A stretch of 14,805 bases of DNA from assembly GCA_012515365.1 (NCBI GenBank), contig JAAYYM010000411.1, positions 1 to 14,805 on the forward strand, given 5' to 3'. This document shows positions 1-6,559 of this stretch, piece by piece (the stretch's first letter is position 1; each line of letters begins with the position of its first letter). The translations under genes were made by a program, and so were the position numbers. Below the pieces are notes generated by a model. That model had not been told where the DNA came from. It saw only the letters and a program-made list of their open reading frames with translations, and did no database searches. Source of the stretch: Clostridia bacterium. GTDB lineage: Bacteria > Bacillota_A > Clostridia > Lachnospirales > Lachnospiraceae.

Positions 1-183
1 AAAATAACATACCTAAAAGCAAATAAATTGACACAAAAAAAGCAGGTTTTATGCGACCTGCGACCAGTTTTTTCTTTATTCAACTGTCAAACTCCCGAAA
101 AGATCGGTGATCATGCAGTTAATATTGGTGAGTGGGAGATTTTTCAGGAAACAGGAAACATGAGAGATAACAGATTGTTATAA
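1..183 (+). pseudogene. PhoU-like C-terminal tail (partial or remnant)
   Basis: The frame is open from the window edge to a TAA at 181-183. Codons from about 97 give EKIGDHAVNIGEWEIFQETG, which closely matches the conserved end of PhoU, the regulator that links the Pst phosphate transporter to the PhoR kinase. The roughly 32 codons before this (1-96) do not resemble the helix that normally precedes the motif, in this frame or in the two other forward frames. Either the gene is divergent and its start lies outside the window, or only the tail survives a rearrangement. An imperfect hairpin at 42-61 falls inside the unmatched part. The position directly before a PhoB/PhoR-like pair is what a pst-phoU-phoBR locus would give. 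The PhoU match is fairly secure; intact versus remnant is open. Confidence 0.5.
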
Positions 184-203
184 TGGAAATTAACTGATAT
201 AAT
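175..203 (+). promoter_or_regulatory. Candidate promoter for the two-component genes
   Basis: TTGTTA at 175-180 is followed after 17 bp by TATAAT at 198-203, which also has an upstream TG (TGATATAAT, an extended -10). A second TGTTATAAT lies at 176-184. Transcription from here would start about 60 bp before the response-regulator ATG, so the pair could be expressed independently of the upstream PhoU reading frame. No clear PHO-box repeats were recognised. Confidence 0.45.
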
Positions 204-271
204 AATCTCAATGAGTCAATAGGCTTATATACTGTGACAGTTTTATAAAAAGGATACGGGAAGAATAAACT

Positions 272-955
272 ATGGCGTTGATCTATTTAGTTGAAGACGA
301 TAAGAATATCAGAGAAATTGAGTGTTTTGCATTAAGGAATTCCGGCTATGAGATTGAGGAATTCGAAATGGCAGAGTCTTTCTTTGAGGCATTAACAAAA
401 ATGATTCCGGATTTGATCATACTGGACATCATGTTACCTGATATAGACGGACTTGAGATCGTGGAGCGCCTGCGTAAGTCTACAAAAACGCAGGAAATCC
501 CTGTGATCATGGTAACAGCTAAGGGAACAGAGATGGATAAAGTCAAGGGGCTTGATCAGGGAGCGGATGATTATCTGACCAAACCATTTGGCATTATGGA
601 ACTGATTTCCAGAGTGAAGGCACTTCTTCGGCGCAGCAATAAAGAAACAAAAGAAAAAATACTGAATTCGGGTGCCGTCTGCCTGGATGAAGAAAAGCAT
701 AAGGTGTTTTTATCAGGAGAGCAGATCGAGCTTACTTATAAAGAATATGAGTTGTTGAAGCTTTTGATGCTCCATGAGCATTCAGTAGTTACACGTGAGC
801 GCATTCTGGACATCGTCTGGGGAACTGATTTTGAGGGAGAATCCAGAACGCTCGATATGCATATAACGACACTCCGAAAAAAACTTGGCGAGGAAGGTAC
901 TCGTATACAGACTGTCAGAAACGTGGGGTACATACTGGATGAAAAAAAAGCTTAA
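272..955 (+). CDS. OmpR/PhoB-family response regulator
   Basis: This is a 227-residue DNA-binding response regulator. The receiver domain (about 1-120) has the acidic pair D9/D10, the phosphoacceptor D52 in ILDIMLPDIDG, T82 in VTAKG and K104 in TKPF. The winged-helix effector domain (about 130-225) ends in the usual TLRKKLGEEG...IQTVRNVGYIL recognition-helix and hairpin pattern. It should be phosphorylated by the kinase encoded next and then bind promoter DNA. The ATG at 272 follows GGGAAG at 258-263. Its last 17 bases overlap the kinase reading frame, so the two proteins are probably translationally coupled. The PhoU tail upstream and the PhoR-type sensor downstream suggest a phosphate-starvation regulator (PhoB/PhoP type). 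That role is inferred from context; membership of the OmpR/PhoB family is clear. Confidence 0.93.
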   Translation: MALIYLVEDDKNIREIECFALRNSGYEIEEFEMAESFFEALTKMIPDLIILDIMLPDIDGLEIVERLRKSTKTQEIPVIMVTAKGTEMDKVKGLDQGADDYLTKPFGIMELISRVKALLRRSNKETKEKILNSGAVCLDEEKHKVFLSGEQIELTYKEYELLKLLMLHEHSVVTRERILDIVWGTDFEGESRTLDMHITTLRKKLGEEGTRIQTVRNVGYILDEKKA

Positions 956-2282
956 TACTCAATTGATTTCGATAGCGGCACTGGCAATGGTTACTACACT
1001 GTTGCTGATGTTGCTTTTTTGCTATAACAGCTTTCGTCAAAATGCTTTTTCGGATCTTGCGACGCTATCAAGAATCATGATCTCAATGCATGAAAATAAT
1101 AGCTGGGAGCATGTAGGGGAAGTTGCGAATGAGGATAATATTCGTCTGACCATTCTGGATCAGGAAGGAACTGTTCTGTATGACAACAAGGCAGATCCAC
1201 AGACAATGTCAAACCACATTGATCGACCTGAGATCATGGAGGCACTCGGGCATCAGGTCGGAAAGGCAGACAGACAATCAGAAACGTTGAATAAAAGAAC
1301 TTTTTATTATGCATCTATGCTCGAGGATGGTAGTGTTCTCAGGATAGCGCGAGAGACAAAGAGTATTTTCTTTTCGTTGTTTGAGTACGTATATTTATTA
1401 GTGATTTTGTTAGTGTTTCTGCTGATACTTTGTGGAGGACTTTCTATCTATTTTACAAAATCAATCGTCGACCCGCTTAAGAAGCTTGCGAATGAGGAGG
1501 GTGCACTTCAAAAGGCTGATTTTATTAAAACGGGTTATATTTATCCTGAATTAAAGCCATTTTTAGAGGCTATGGCAACGAAACAGGAACAGATGACAGA
1601 AAATGCGTTGATGCGCCAGCAGTTTACAGCTAATGTTTCACACGAATTAAAAACTCCGCTGACTGCTATATCGGGATATGCTGAGTTGATCGAAAATGGG
1701 ATGGTTCCTGATGAAAAGGATCAGAAGCGTTTTGCAACAGAAATTCACAAAAATGCGGAACGACTGCTGACTTTGATTAATGATATCATACGATTAACAG
1801 AGCTTGATCAAAGAGAAGCAGATGTTGAACCGGAAAAGATCAATTTGTTTGTAATGGCGAAGGAATGTGTGAGATCACTTGAAATGAATGCAAAGAAACA
1901 CCATGTTACGATTCAGGCAACCGGAGAAAACGCATTCATCATGGCAGACCGAAATATGATGGAGGAGCTGCTTTCTAATTTGTGTGATAATGCGATTCGA
2001 TATAATCGTGAGAATGGAACTGTTACGGTGCAGGTTCTGGATCGGCTGGACCATGTGGAACTGGTGGTCACAGATACGGGAATTGGAATTCCGCTCGAAC
2101 ACAGGGAACACATTTTTGAACGATTTTACCGTGTGGATAAGGGACGTAGCAAATCAACAGGAGGAACTGGTCTGGGACTTGCTATTGTAAAGCACATTTT
2201 AATCAAGCATCATACATCGGCTCAGATACTCAGTGAAGTTGGAAAAGGAACGGAAATACATGTGAGATTTGATAAGGCGTAG
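939..2282 (+). CDS. PhoR-like membrane sensor histidine kinase
   Basis: This is a 447-residue sensor kinase. I chose the ATG at 939 because the encoded MKKKLNTQLIS runs straight into a first membrane helix (about 9-29) and GTGGGG lies 11 bases upstream; a frame start at 885 would add 18 residues overlapping the regulator. The order is: helix 1, extracytoplasmic region about 30-146 (with LTILDQEGTVLYD and LEDGSVLRIARE, as in Firmicute PhoR-type sensors), helix 2 about 147-171, and the dimerization domain with phosphoacceptor H235 in ANVSHELKTPL. The ATPase domain follows, with N-box NLCDNAIRYN (347-356), G1 DTGIGIP (379-385), F-box FERFYR (393-398) and G2 TGGTGLGLAI (407-416). All catalytic boxes are intact. 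It is the partner of the preceding regulator. The sensed signal, possibly phosphate status, is inferred. Confidence 0.93.
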   Translation: MKKKLNTQLISIAALAMVTTLLLMLLFCYNSFRQNAFSDLATLSRIMISMHENNSWEHVGEVANEDNIRLTILDQEGTVLYDNKADPQTMSNHIDRPEIMEALGHQVGKADRQSETLNKRTFYYASMLEDGSVLRIARETKSIFFSLFEYVYLLVILLVFLLILCGGLSIYFTKSIVDPLKKLANEEGALQKADFIKTGYIYPELKPFLEAMATKQEQMTENALMRQQFTANVSHELKTPLTAISGYAELIENGMVPDEKDQKRFATEIHKNAERLLTLINDIIRLTELDQREADVEPEKINLFVMAKECVRSLEMNAKKHHVTIQATGENAFIMADRNMMEELLSNLCDNAIRYNRENGTVTVQVLDRLDHVELVVTDTGIGIPLEHREHIFERFYRVDKGRSKSTGGTGLGLAIVKHILIKHHTSAQILSEVGKGTEIHVRFDKA

Positions 2283-2291
2283 GTCTCGTAT

Positions 2292-2618
2292 TTAATTCTC
2301 TATGACACAAAATGCAGTGGCTAGTCCGGCCTCAGTCGTGATACTGATCAAAATATTTTTTACATCATATCTGTTTACGACATAAGGAGATCCATCTTCA
2401 TGATTCAAGGTTTCAATTGTTCGAAAATCAAGTTTTCTATTTAATGCTTTAAATACAGCTTCTTTGCATGCAAATCGTGTAGCGTAATATTCTGCACGAT
2501 TTCCATGTTCATTTTTTATTTCTCCTTCTGTAAATACGGAATGAATAAAATGCTCGATCTGTATGGATTGTTCGATTCTAGAAATCTCTACTGTGTCAAC
2601 ACCAACGCCAATAATCAT
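2292..2618 (-). CDS. acpS: AcpS-type 4'-phosphopantetheinyl transferase
   Basis: This 108-residue protein resembles holo-acyl-carrier-protein synthase, which moves the phosphopantetheine arm of CoA onto a serine of a carrier domain. Visible family motifs are IIGVGVDTVEISRI (2-15, with the metal-binding D8), VFTEGEI (28-34), the central TRFACKEAVFKAL (47-59, with E53) and the ETLNHEDGSPYVV segment. The C-terminal ISITTEAGLATAFCVIE replaces the usual SISH-type strand; the histidine is absent and the protein is slightly shorter than the common length of about 120. The ATG at 2618 has only a GGGTGG-like binding site. The gene lies 33 bp after the acyltransferase/carrier/ligase fusion on the same strand, so it probably serves that carrier domain. 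Whether it is also the cell's housekeeping AcpS cannot be told from here. Its stop lies 9 bp from the stop of the convergent kinase gene, with no obvious terminator between them. Confidence 0.88.
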   Translation of the reverse strand: MIIGVGVDTVEISRIEQSIQIEHFIHSVFTEGEIKNEHGNRAEYYATRFACKEAVFKALNRKLDFRTIETLNHEDGSPYVVNRYDVKNILISITTEAGLATAFCVIEN

Positions 2619-2651
2619 AATACCACCCGTTATTTATCTCGATTTAAATAG

Positions 2652-4997
2652 TTATCGATATGCTTTTCTGTTAAGCTTTCCATTATAGGTACGTTCAATC
2701 TGATCTACGATTTCTATCTGTTTCGGTATTTTGTATCCTTCTAACTGGTCAGCTAACACTTTCTGCAGATTTTTCAGATCAAATGTCTGCCCCGGAACCA
2801 CTAAAAGTCTGAGTGCCTGACCTGTAATTTCATCATTTACTCCGATGCAGATGCAGTCGGCACAGCCTTGATCGGACAGGGCAGCGGCTTCCACATCAAG
2901 AGGCGATACCTTTAGTCCGCCGACATTGATGATATCGTCATTTCGCCCTAAGATAAAGACAAATCCATTCTCATCTATGTACCCCATATCTTTTGTATAG
3001 ATAATCTGATCCCTTTTGATTTCGGCAGTCAGCTCGGGGGCTTTCAGATATCCTTTCATTGTTGCATCCCCCTCTACGGCTAATAAACCTATGTTAGTGG
3101 CAGATGAGTTTAGTTCATTTTTAGCCTCGTCTACGAAGAACACTCGTGAATGAGGCATTGCTTTACCAACGCAGTTTTTTAAATCAGAATATTGGTTAAA
3201 ATCGTAAATACAAATAGAGGATGATTCGGAGCATCCATAATGATTGTATAGTCTTGTGTGAGGCAGTATTTCTCTTAATGTCTCTCTGTCCGGTTCGGGC
3301 AGTGGCGCTGTTGCAGCCATTAAATAATCCAATTGACCGCTATAGGACTTAAACTTATCCATTGCCAGTCTAAAGATGGTTCTGATCGCGGCAGGTGGCA
3401 AAACGGTAGCAACCTTGCCATATGTACAGTCTAATGCCTCGAAAAATGCTTTCAGATCCGTAATTCCATCAAGCAGATAAAACGAACATCCGGTAATCAG
3501 GCAGGCAGCCATATTTTTTATGGCATTGCTGTGACTAAGTGGATTAGGAACAACAAGCACCGTACTACGCGACATTTCACAGCCATATGCAATATTTTCG
3601 GCTCCGGCGATCACAGCCATATGCGATAATTCCACACCTTTTGACGCACCTGTTGTTCCGGTTGTGAAGAGAATGTCTGCGGAGTCTTCTCGCTGAGGAA
3701 ATGGTTGATTTTTGATTTCTGTATTCTTTAAATCTTCAAATACAGTTGCTGAATTGATAAAACAACAACTGTTATTGTTGGCGGGATTATGGTCAGTGAT
3801 GATATATCGGGCTTCAATATCTGCAGCAATTTCAAGGATTTTATCATCATTTGATGAATATTCCACAGTTGAAACAACACCACCTGCATAATGGATACCA
3901 AGATAAATGATCACATAATGAATGGACTGCATGGCTTTTACGACAACTCGTTCGCCTCGTCTTAGACCACATTCAGTCAAGAAAGAACCATATTTTAGAG
4001 CATACTGATAAAGGGTGGCATATGTGTACTCCTTTTGATCAGAAAATATGGCAATTTTGTTTGGATTTATCCGGGCATGCTCTTTGACATACTGTATCAG
4101 TGAGTCTTGCGCTTCTAAAACATAATCATCATTTGTCGGCAGATAGTTTTTTTCTTCTGTATGTACAGAGGATATGTGTTTATTGTCAATGATTCGCTGC
4201 ATCATCAAAGACATGGACTGTATACTTTGAAAATTTGAATCTGTTATCTCCTCAAAAGGAATCAGAATTGAGAATTCATTGGAGATAAGCTGGATGATAT
4301 TCAGCAAAATCAAGGAATCAATTTTATGATTTTTCATTAGGTTGGTTTCTCTAAAATCTATTCCGCTGATGGATTTGCTTAGTATTCTAAATATTCTGTC
4401 GCTGGTATGTTCAGATGACATTTCTGAACTACGAGTGGCAGATGATTGATTTATGGAAGCATTTGAATAAATGATTTTTTTGATTTTTTCACGATGCTTT
4501 TTGGAATTTTCGTAGTCATTATGTCCTTCCATCCACCAAATACCATTTTCATCGGCGTATGGCTCATCCCAATAAACACCAAAACTCTCAGCAAAGTTGA
4601 TTATATTTTTATTTTCGTACATCACTCGATTTCTAGTTTTTGCAAGGCGTAGTGTCTCGAATACAAATTCCTCACAAAGTAGTTTTGCCTCGTATTTCTC
4701 GTAAAGATTTCCGGACATAACCAAACTTCCGGTTTCACCCTCATCACCGACAATATGATATGCACGTATGGTTCCTATTACTCTGTTATCCTTTGACCAA
4801 ATGACAAAATAATAGTCGCCCTCCTGCTTTTGCTGCTGTCTAAGCCATTCCTTTTGCTGCTCCACCGAGCTGTCAAACTTAGTTAAATATTTAGAAAGGT
4901 TAGGATCGTTTCTAAGCTTTAAAATGGCCTCGGCATCTTCTAAATCAGCATATTTTAAATCAACATATTTTCCTTCAATTATCTTCTGATATATCAT
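2652..4997 (-). CDS. GNAT acyltransferase / acyl-carrier / AMP-forming ligase fusion
   Basis: This 781-residue protein has three parts. Residues 1-170 look like a GNAT N-acyltransferase of the RimL/PseH kind: ILKLRNDPNLSKYL near the start, the core strand YFVIWSKDNRVIGTI, then EFVFETLRLAKTRNRV and NIINFAESFGV. Residues about 195-275 form a carrier domain with attachment serine S228 in KIDSLILLN and a PFEEI loop. Residues about 290-781 are an adenylate-forming ligase: FTTGTTGASKGVELSH (444-459), NHYGCSESS (585-593), TKDMGYID (668-675), GRNDDIINVGGLKVSP (684-699) and catalytic K774 in NGKLNRK. The linker at about 175-200 is serine-rich. The ligase would activate an acid with ATP, load it on the phosphopantetheine arm, and the GNAT part would acylate an amine. 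Neither the acid nor the amine is identifiable. The ATG at 4997 has AGGAAG 7 bases upstream. Confidence 0.88.
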   Translation of the reverse strand: MIYQKIIEGKYVDLKYADLEDAEAILKLRNDPNLSKYLTKFDSSVEQQKEWLRQQQKQEGDYYFVIWSKDNRVIGTIRAYHIVGDEGETGSLVMSGNLYEKYEAKLLCEEFVFETLRLAKTRNRVMYENKNIINFAESFGVYWDEPYADENGIWWMEGHNDYENSKKHREKIKKIIYSNASINQSSATRSSEMSSEHTSDRIFRILSKSISGIDFRETNLMKNHKIDSLILLNIIQLISNEFSILIPFEEITDSNFQSIQSMSLMMQRIIDNKHISSVHTEEKNYLPTNDDYVLEAQDSLIQYVKEHARINPNKIAIFSDQKEYTYATLYQYALKYGSFLTECGLRRGERVVVKAMQSIHYVIIYLGIHYAGGVVSTVEYSSNDDKILEIAADIEARYIITDHNPANNNSCCFINSATVFEDLKNTEIKNQPFPQREDSADILFTTGTTGASKGVELSHMAVIAGAENIAYGCEMSRSTVLVVPNPLSHSNAIKNMAACLITGCSFYLLDGITDLKAFFEALDCTYGKVATVLPPAAIRTIFRLAMDKFKSYSGQLDYLMAATAPLPEPDRETLREILPHTRLYNHYGCSESSSICIYDFNQYSDLKNCVGKAMPHSRVFFVDEAKNELNSSATNIGLLAVEGDATMKGYLKAPELTAEIKRDQIIYTKDMGYIDENGFVFILGRNDDIINVGGLKVSPLDVEAAALSDQGCADCICIGVNDEITGQALRLLVVPGQTFDLKNLQKVLADQLEGYKIPKQIEIVDQIERTYNGKLNRKAYR

Positions 4998-5033
4998 GTT
5001 TTTCTTCCTATAAGTGTTAATTGAAACTCCTTT

Positions 5034-5062
5034 ATAGTACCGTATTTCATAGTTAAACGCAA
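5034..5062 (-). promoter_or_regulatory. Weak candidate promoter for the fusion gene
   Basis: Read on the minus strand, TTGCGT (5062-5057) and TACTAT (5039-5034) are 17 bp apart, about 37 bp upstream of the ATG at 4997. Both boxes are poor matches to consensus, so this is only the best candidate in the interval. AAGGAG just downstream (about 5032-5027) is too far from the ATG to be its binding site; AGGAAG nearer the start serves better. Confidence 0.3.
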
Positions 5063-5103
5063 GAAGAACAACATGCTTTTGTTACAAATCCTGTAATTTA
5101 GTG

Positions 5104-5132
5104 TTGACATATATGTACATACTGTATATACT
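5104..5132 (+). promoter_or_regulatory. Consensus sigma-A promoter of the GntR-family gene
   Basis: A perfect TTGACA -35 box at 5104-5109, a 17-bp spacer and TATACT at 5127-5132 make a near-ideal vegetative promoter. Transcription would begin near 5139, leaving a leader of about 68 bases before the TTG start at 5207. The -10 box lies within the tandem palindromes listed separately, so repressor binding there would block RNA polymerase. Confidence 0.8.
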
Positions 5133-5142
5133 GTATATATAC
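5112..5142 (+). promoter_or_regulatory. Tandem palindromic operator over the -10 box
   Basis: Two perfect head-to-tail copies of ATACTGTAT occupy 5119-5127 and 5128-5136, and each is itself an odd palindrome (ATAC-T-GTAT). They are flanked by the palindromes TATGTACATA (5112-5121) and GTATATATAC (5133-5142). YtrA-type GntR proteins commonly autoregulate from sites overlapping their own promoter, so this is probably the operator of the gene that follows. Confidence 0.6.
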
Positions 5143-5206
5143 ACAACACAACACTCAGGACAATGACACAATTACCTGATAATTACTACAAAAGGAAGGT
5201 GCGGAT

Positions 5207-5581
5207 TTGAATATTATAATTAGTAATATGAGCGGCGTATCTATTTATGAGCAGATATATGAACAAATCAAAAACTGTATTATGTCCGGGGAGCTAAAGG
5301 AAGGGGATGCCCTTCCGTCAATTCGGGCATTGGCTAAAGATTTGCGTATCAGCGTGATCACAACCAAGCGGGCATATGATGAATTAGAGAAGGAAGGATT
5401 TATTTATACGGTAGCTGCAAAGGGATGTTATGTCGCCCGGAAGGATACGGAGCTGATCAAAGAAATATATTTAAAACAGATTGAGGAACATATGCGGGCT
5501 GTCTTACAGCTTTCCAGATCATGTGATCTGTCAGAAGAAGATCTGGCGCAGATGTTTTCTATCATTCAAAAGGAGGAATAG
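5207..5581 (+). CDS. YtrA-subfamily GntR transcriptional regulator
   Basis: This 124-residue regulator has an N-terminal GntR winged-helix domain (about 9-78): SIYEQIYEQIKNCIMSGELKEGD, LPSIRALAKDLRIS, TTKRAYDELEKEGFI and a short GCYVARK wing. A helical tail of about 45 residues replaces the large effector domain of other GntR families; this short form is the YtrA type. Such proteins usually repress ABC-transporter operons that they head. The start is TTG at 5207, supported by AAGGAAGG at 5192-5199. The next reading frame begins at 5586 and is the broken end of an ABC ATPase gene, which fits the standard arrangement, but the target transporter is no longer present here. The regulator itself looks intact. 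Its ligand is unknown. Confidence 0.92.
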   Translation: MNIIISNMSGVSIYEQIYEQIKNCIMSGELKEGDALPSIRALAKDLRISVITTKRAYDELEKEGFIYTVAAKGCYVARKDTELIKEIYLKQIEEHMRAVLQLSRSCDLSEEDLAQMFSIIQKEE

Positions 5582-5585
5582 AAGG

Positions 5586-5702
5586 ATGAATGCAATCGAA
5601 ATGAAACATGTAACAAAAAAATATAACGACTTTGCACTGGAAAATTTGAATTCTCACTTGAGGTATTTTAAGGGATTTAATAACTGTTATATCTTGTTAT
5701 AA
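5586..5702 (+). pseudogene. Truncated ABC-transporter ATPase gene
   Basis: An ATG at 5586 with AGGAGG at 5571-5576 opens a frame starting MNAIEMKHVTKKYNDFALEN, the typical first strand of an ABC ATPase that follows a YtrA-type regulator. Homology ends at about codon 22 (about 5651), where the usual run toward the Walker A motif would begin. The frame then continues through 16 unrelated codons to a stop at 5700-5702. No Walker A, signature or Walker B motif exists in this frame or nearby. The break marks an insertion or deletion endpoint. The missing remainder is not elsewhere in the window, so it may lie beyond a mobile element to the right or be lost. Confidence 0.75.
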
Positions 5703-5870
5703 AAATCTCGGCAAACCCTTGAAAATACTAGAGTTTTCGTGGGTGTCCTCTCCGTCACATCTTGTATCGTGTTATATCGTTTTACCCTTATTTACGAACT
5801 CGCATAAGGGAAAAAACAAGGGAAAGAAAATCTGGTAACAACTTATAACAAATTATAAAAATGACAGTTG
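5652..5870. other. AT-rich non-coding junction block with inverted repeats
   Basis: About 220 bases without a convincing gene separate the broken ATPase from the small protein. The block holds several short inverted repeats: ATAAC-T-GTTAT at 5680-5690; TTGTTATAA at 5694-5702 opposed by TTATAACAA at 5843-5851; an interrupted hairpin with arms ACCC/GGGT and GAAAA/TTTTC at 5715-5744; and CCCTTAT/ATAAGGG at 5785-5791 and 5804-5810. GTTATA occurs three times (5686, 5696 and 5771). The pattern could be recombinase binding sites at an element end, but no integrase gene is in the window to test this. Confidence 0.4.
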
Positions 5871-5918
5871 GAATTGGATGAGATGCTTTTAATACAATTA
5901 CAGGAAAGGACAGATAAG

Positions 5919-6158
5919 ATGAGATTAATATGCGCAGAGTATAACCCACAGGCAAACAGTATTGATGTAACCACATTTGAGAATTATATATTGCGGATTG
6001 ATTGTAATAAGGCTGAGGACGGATTAATAACAACACCTTGCTCGCAGAATTCCTTGAATGCATTAGCAATAGATGAGCCATTGGAATATGTTCGGCTTTC
6101 CTTAGATGGAGAAATGCAGGCGTGGGTAGATGCGATTGATAGTCTGGAAGTTTGGTAA
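5919..6158 (+). CDS. Small uncharacterised protein, possibly mobile-element accessory
   Basis: This is a 79-residue acidic protein beginning MRLICAEYNPQANSIDVTTF and ending MQAWVDAIDSLEVW, with the central segment TTPCSQNSLNALAIDEPLEY. The general pattern (a YN motif near the start, a mid-protein ALAIDEPLEY segment, a short acidic tail) recalls small DUF6061-like proteins found on Clostridia mobile elements; this is from memory and not certain. I chose the ATG at 5919 because AGGAAAGG lies at 5902-5909, rather than the TTG at 5868 or ATG at 5883, which have weaker sites. It sits between the broken ATPase and the trp promoter, so it is not part of either transcription unit. There is no transmembrane segment or signal peptide. 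Function unknown. Confidence 0.6.
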   Translation: MRLICAEYNPQANSIDVTTFENYILRIDCNKAEDGLITTPCSQNSLNALAIDEPLEYVRLSLDGEMQAWVDAIDSLEVW

Positions 6159-6197
6159 TTTGATAAATAAGGAAAATGCTAAGACGAAAATTTGTTG

Positions 6198-6226
6198 TTG
6201 ACAAATGAACGCAACAGTTTTATAAT
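6198..6226 (+). promoter_or_regulatory. Perfect consensus promoter of the trp operon
   Basis: TTGACA at 6198-6203 and TATAAT at 6221-6226 are both exact consensus and are spaced by exactly 17 bp. Transcription would start near 6233, just before the T-box leader. Such a strong promoter suits an operon controlled downstream by premature termination rather than by initiation. Confidence 0.88.
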
Positions 6227-6255
6227 TCAAAACAATTAAATATATTTAATCAAAC

Positions 6256-6554
6256 CGTTGAAGCGGAGATAACGGCAATGATGCCTTTACAGAGAGCCTG
6301 TGGTGCTGAGAATCAGGTGAGAAACAAGTTGTCAAATGGACCGCTGAGGGCGCAGTCAAAAGTGTAAATGATTTACACCTAGTATTCTGCGACGTTGCAG
6401 GCAGACGTCATTTGCCGGGGATATGTAGGTATCCTGCTAAGTGTACAGCGTCATTGCTGTAAATCAAGGTGGCACCGCGGATAGTGTTTACTTTTTGTTT
6501 GAGTATCGTATTCGTCCTTGACAGATTCTAGTATTCTGTCAAGGGCGTTTTTTA
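6256..6554 (+). promoter_or_regulatory. T-box riboswitch, tRNA-Trp specific
   Basis: The leader has the features of a T-box that reads uncharged tRNA. Stem I is closed by AGCGG (6262-6266) pairing with CCGCT (6341-6345), with distal AGAGAG and GGTGCTGAGAATCAGG elements. The specifier codon just before CCGCT is TGG (6337-6339), tryptophan. The T-box proper, AAGGTGGCACCGCGG, is at 6466-6480. Its AAGG can pair with CCTT at 6516-6519, and the CG of its CCGCGG with CG at 6513-6514, to make the antiterminator; the same CGTCCTT is the 5' arm of the terminator, so the two folds exclude each other. The variable base after UGG is C, fitting the G discriminator of bacterial tRNA-Trp. Uncharged tRNA-Trp should switch trpE-A on. 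Confidence 0.95.
6513..6554 (+). terminator. T-box-controlled terminator
   Basis: CGTCCTTGACAGA (6513-6525) and TCTGTCAAGGGCG (6535-6547) form a long stem with a 9-base loop, followed by a run of T from 6548. This is the OFF state of the T-box: it forms when no uncharged tRNA-Trp stabilises the antiterminator. Confidence 0.92.
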
Positions 6555-6559
6555 TTTTC

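Noticed and set aside
42..73. Hairpin GCAGGT/ACCTGC with a later T run, as a terminator
   Set aside because: Six bases separate the stem from the T run and the stem is only 6 bp; it also lies in the open PhoU-containing frame, so it is too weak to call.
885..938. Upstream ATG for the histidine kinase
   Set aside because: It would add 18 residues coded inside the regulator's DNA-binding domain; the ATG at 939 has a better site and gives the normal membrane N-terminus.
5788..6204. 138-residue minus-strand open frame
   Set aside because: It lies opposite the small plus-strand gene and the repeat block, has no recognisable domain and reads as a low-complexity mix typical of antisense shadow frames.
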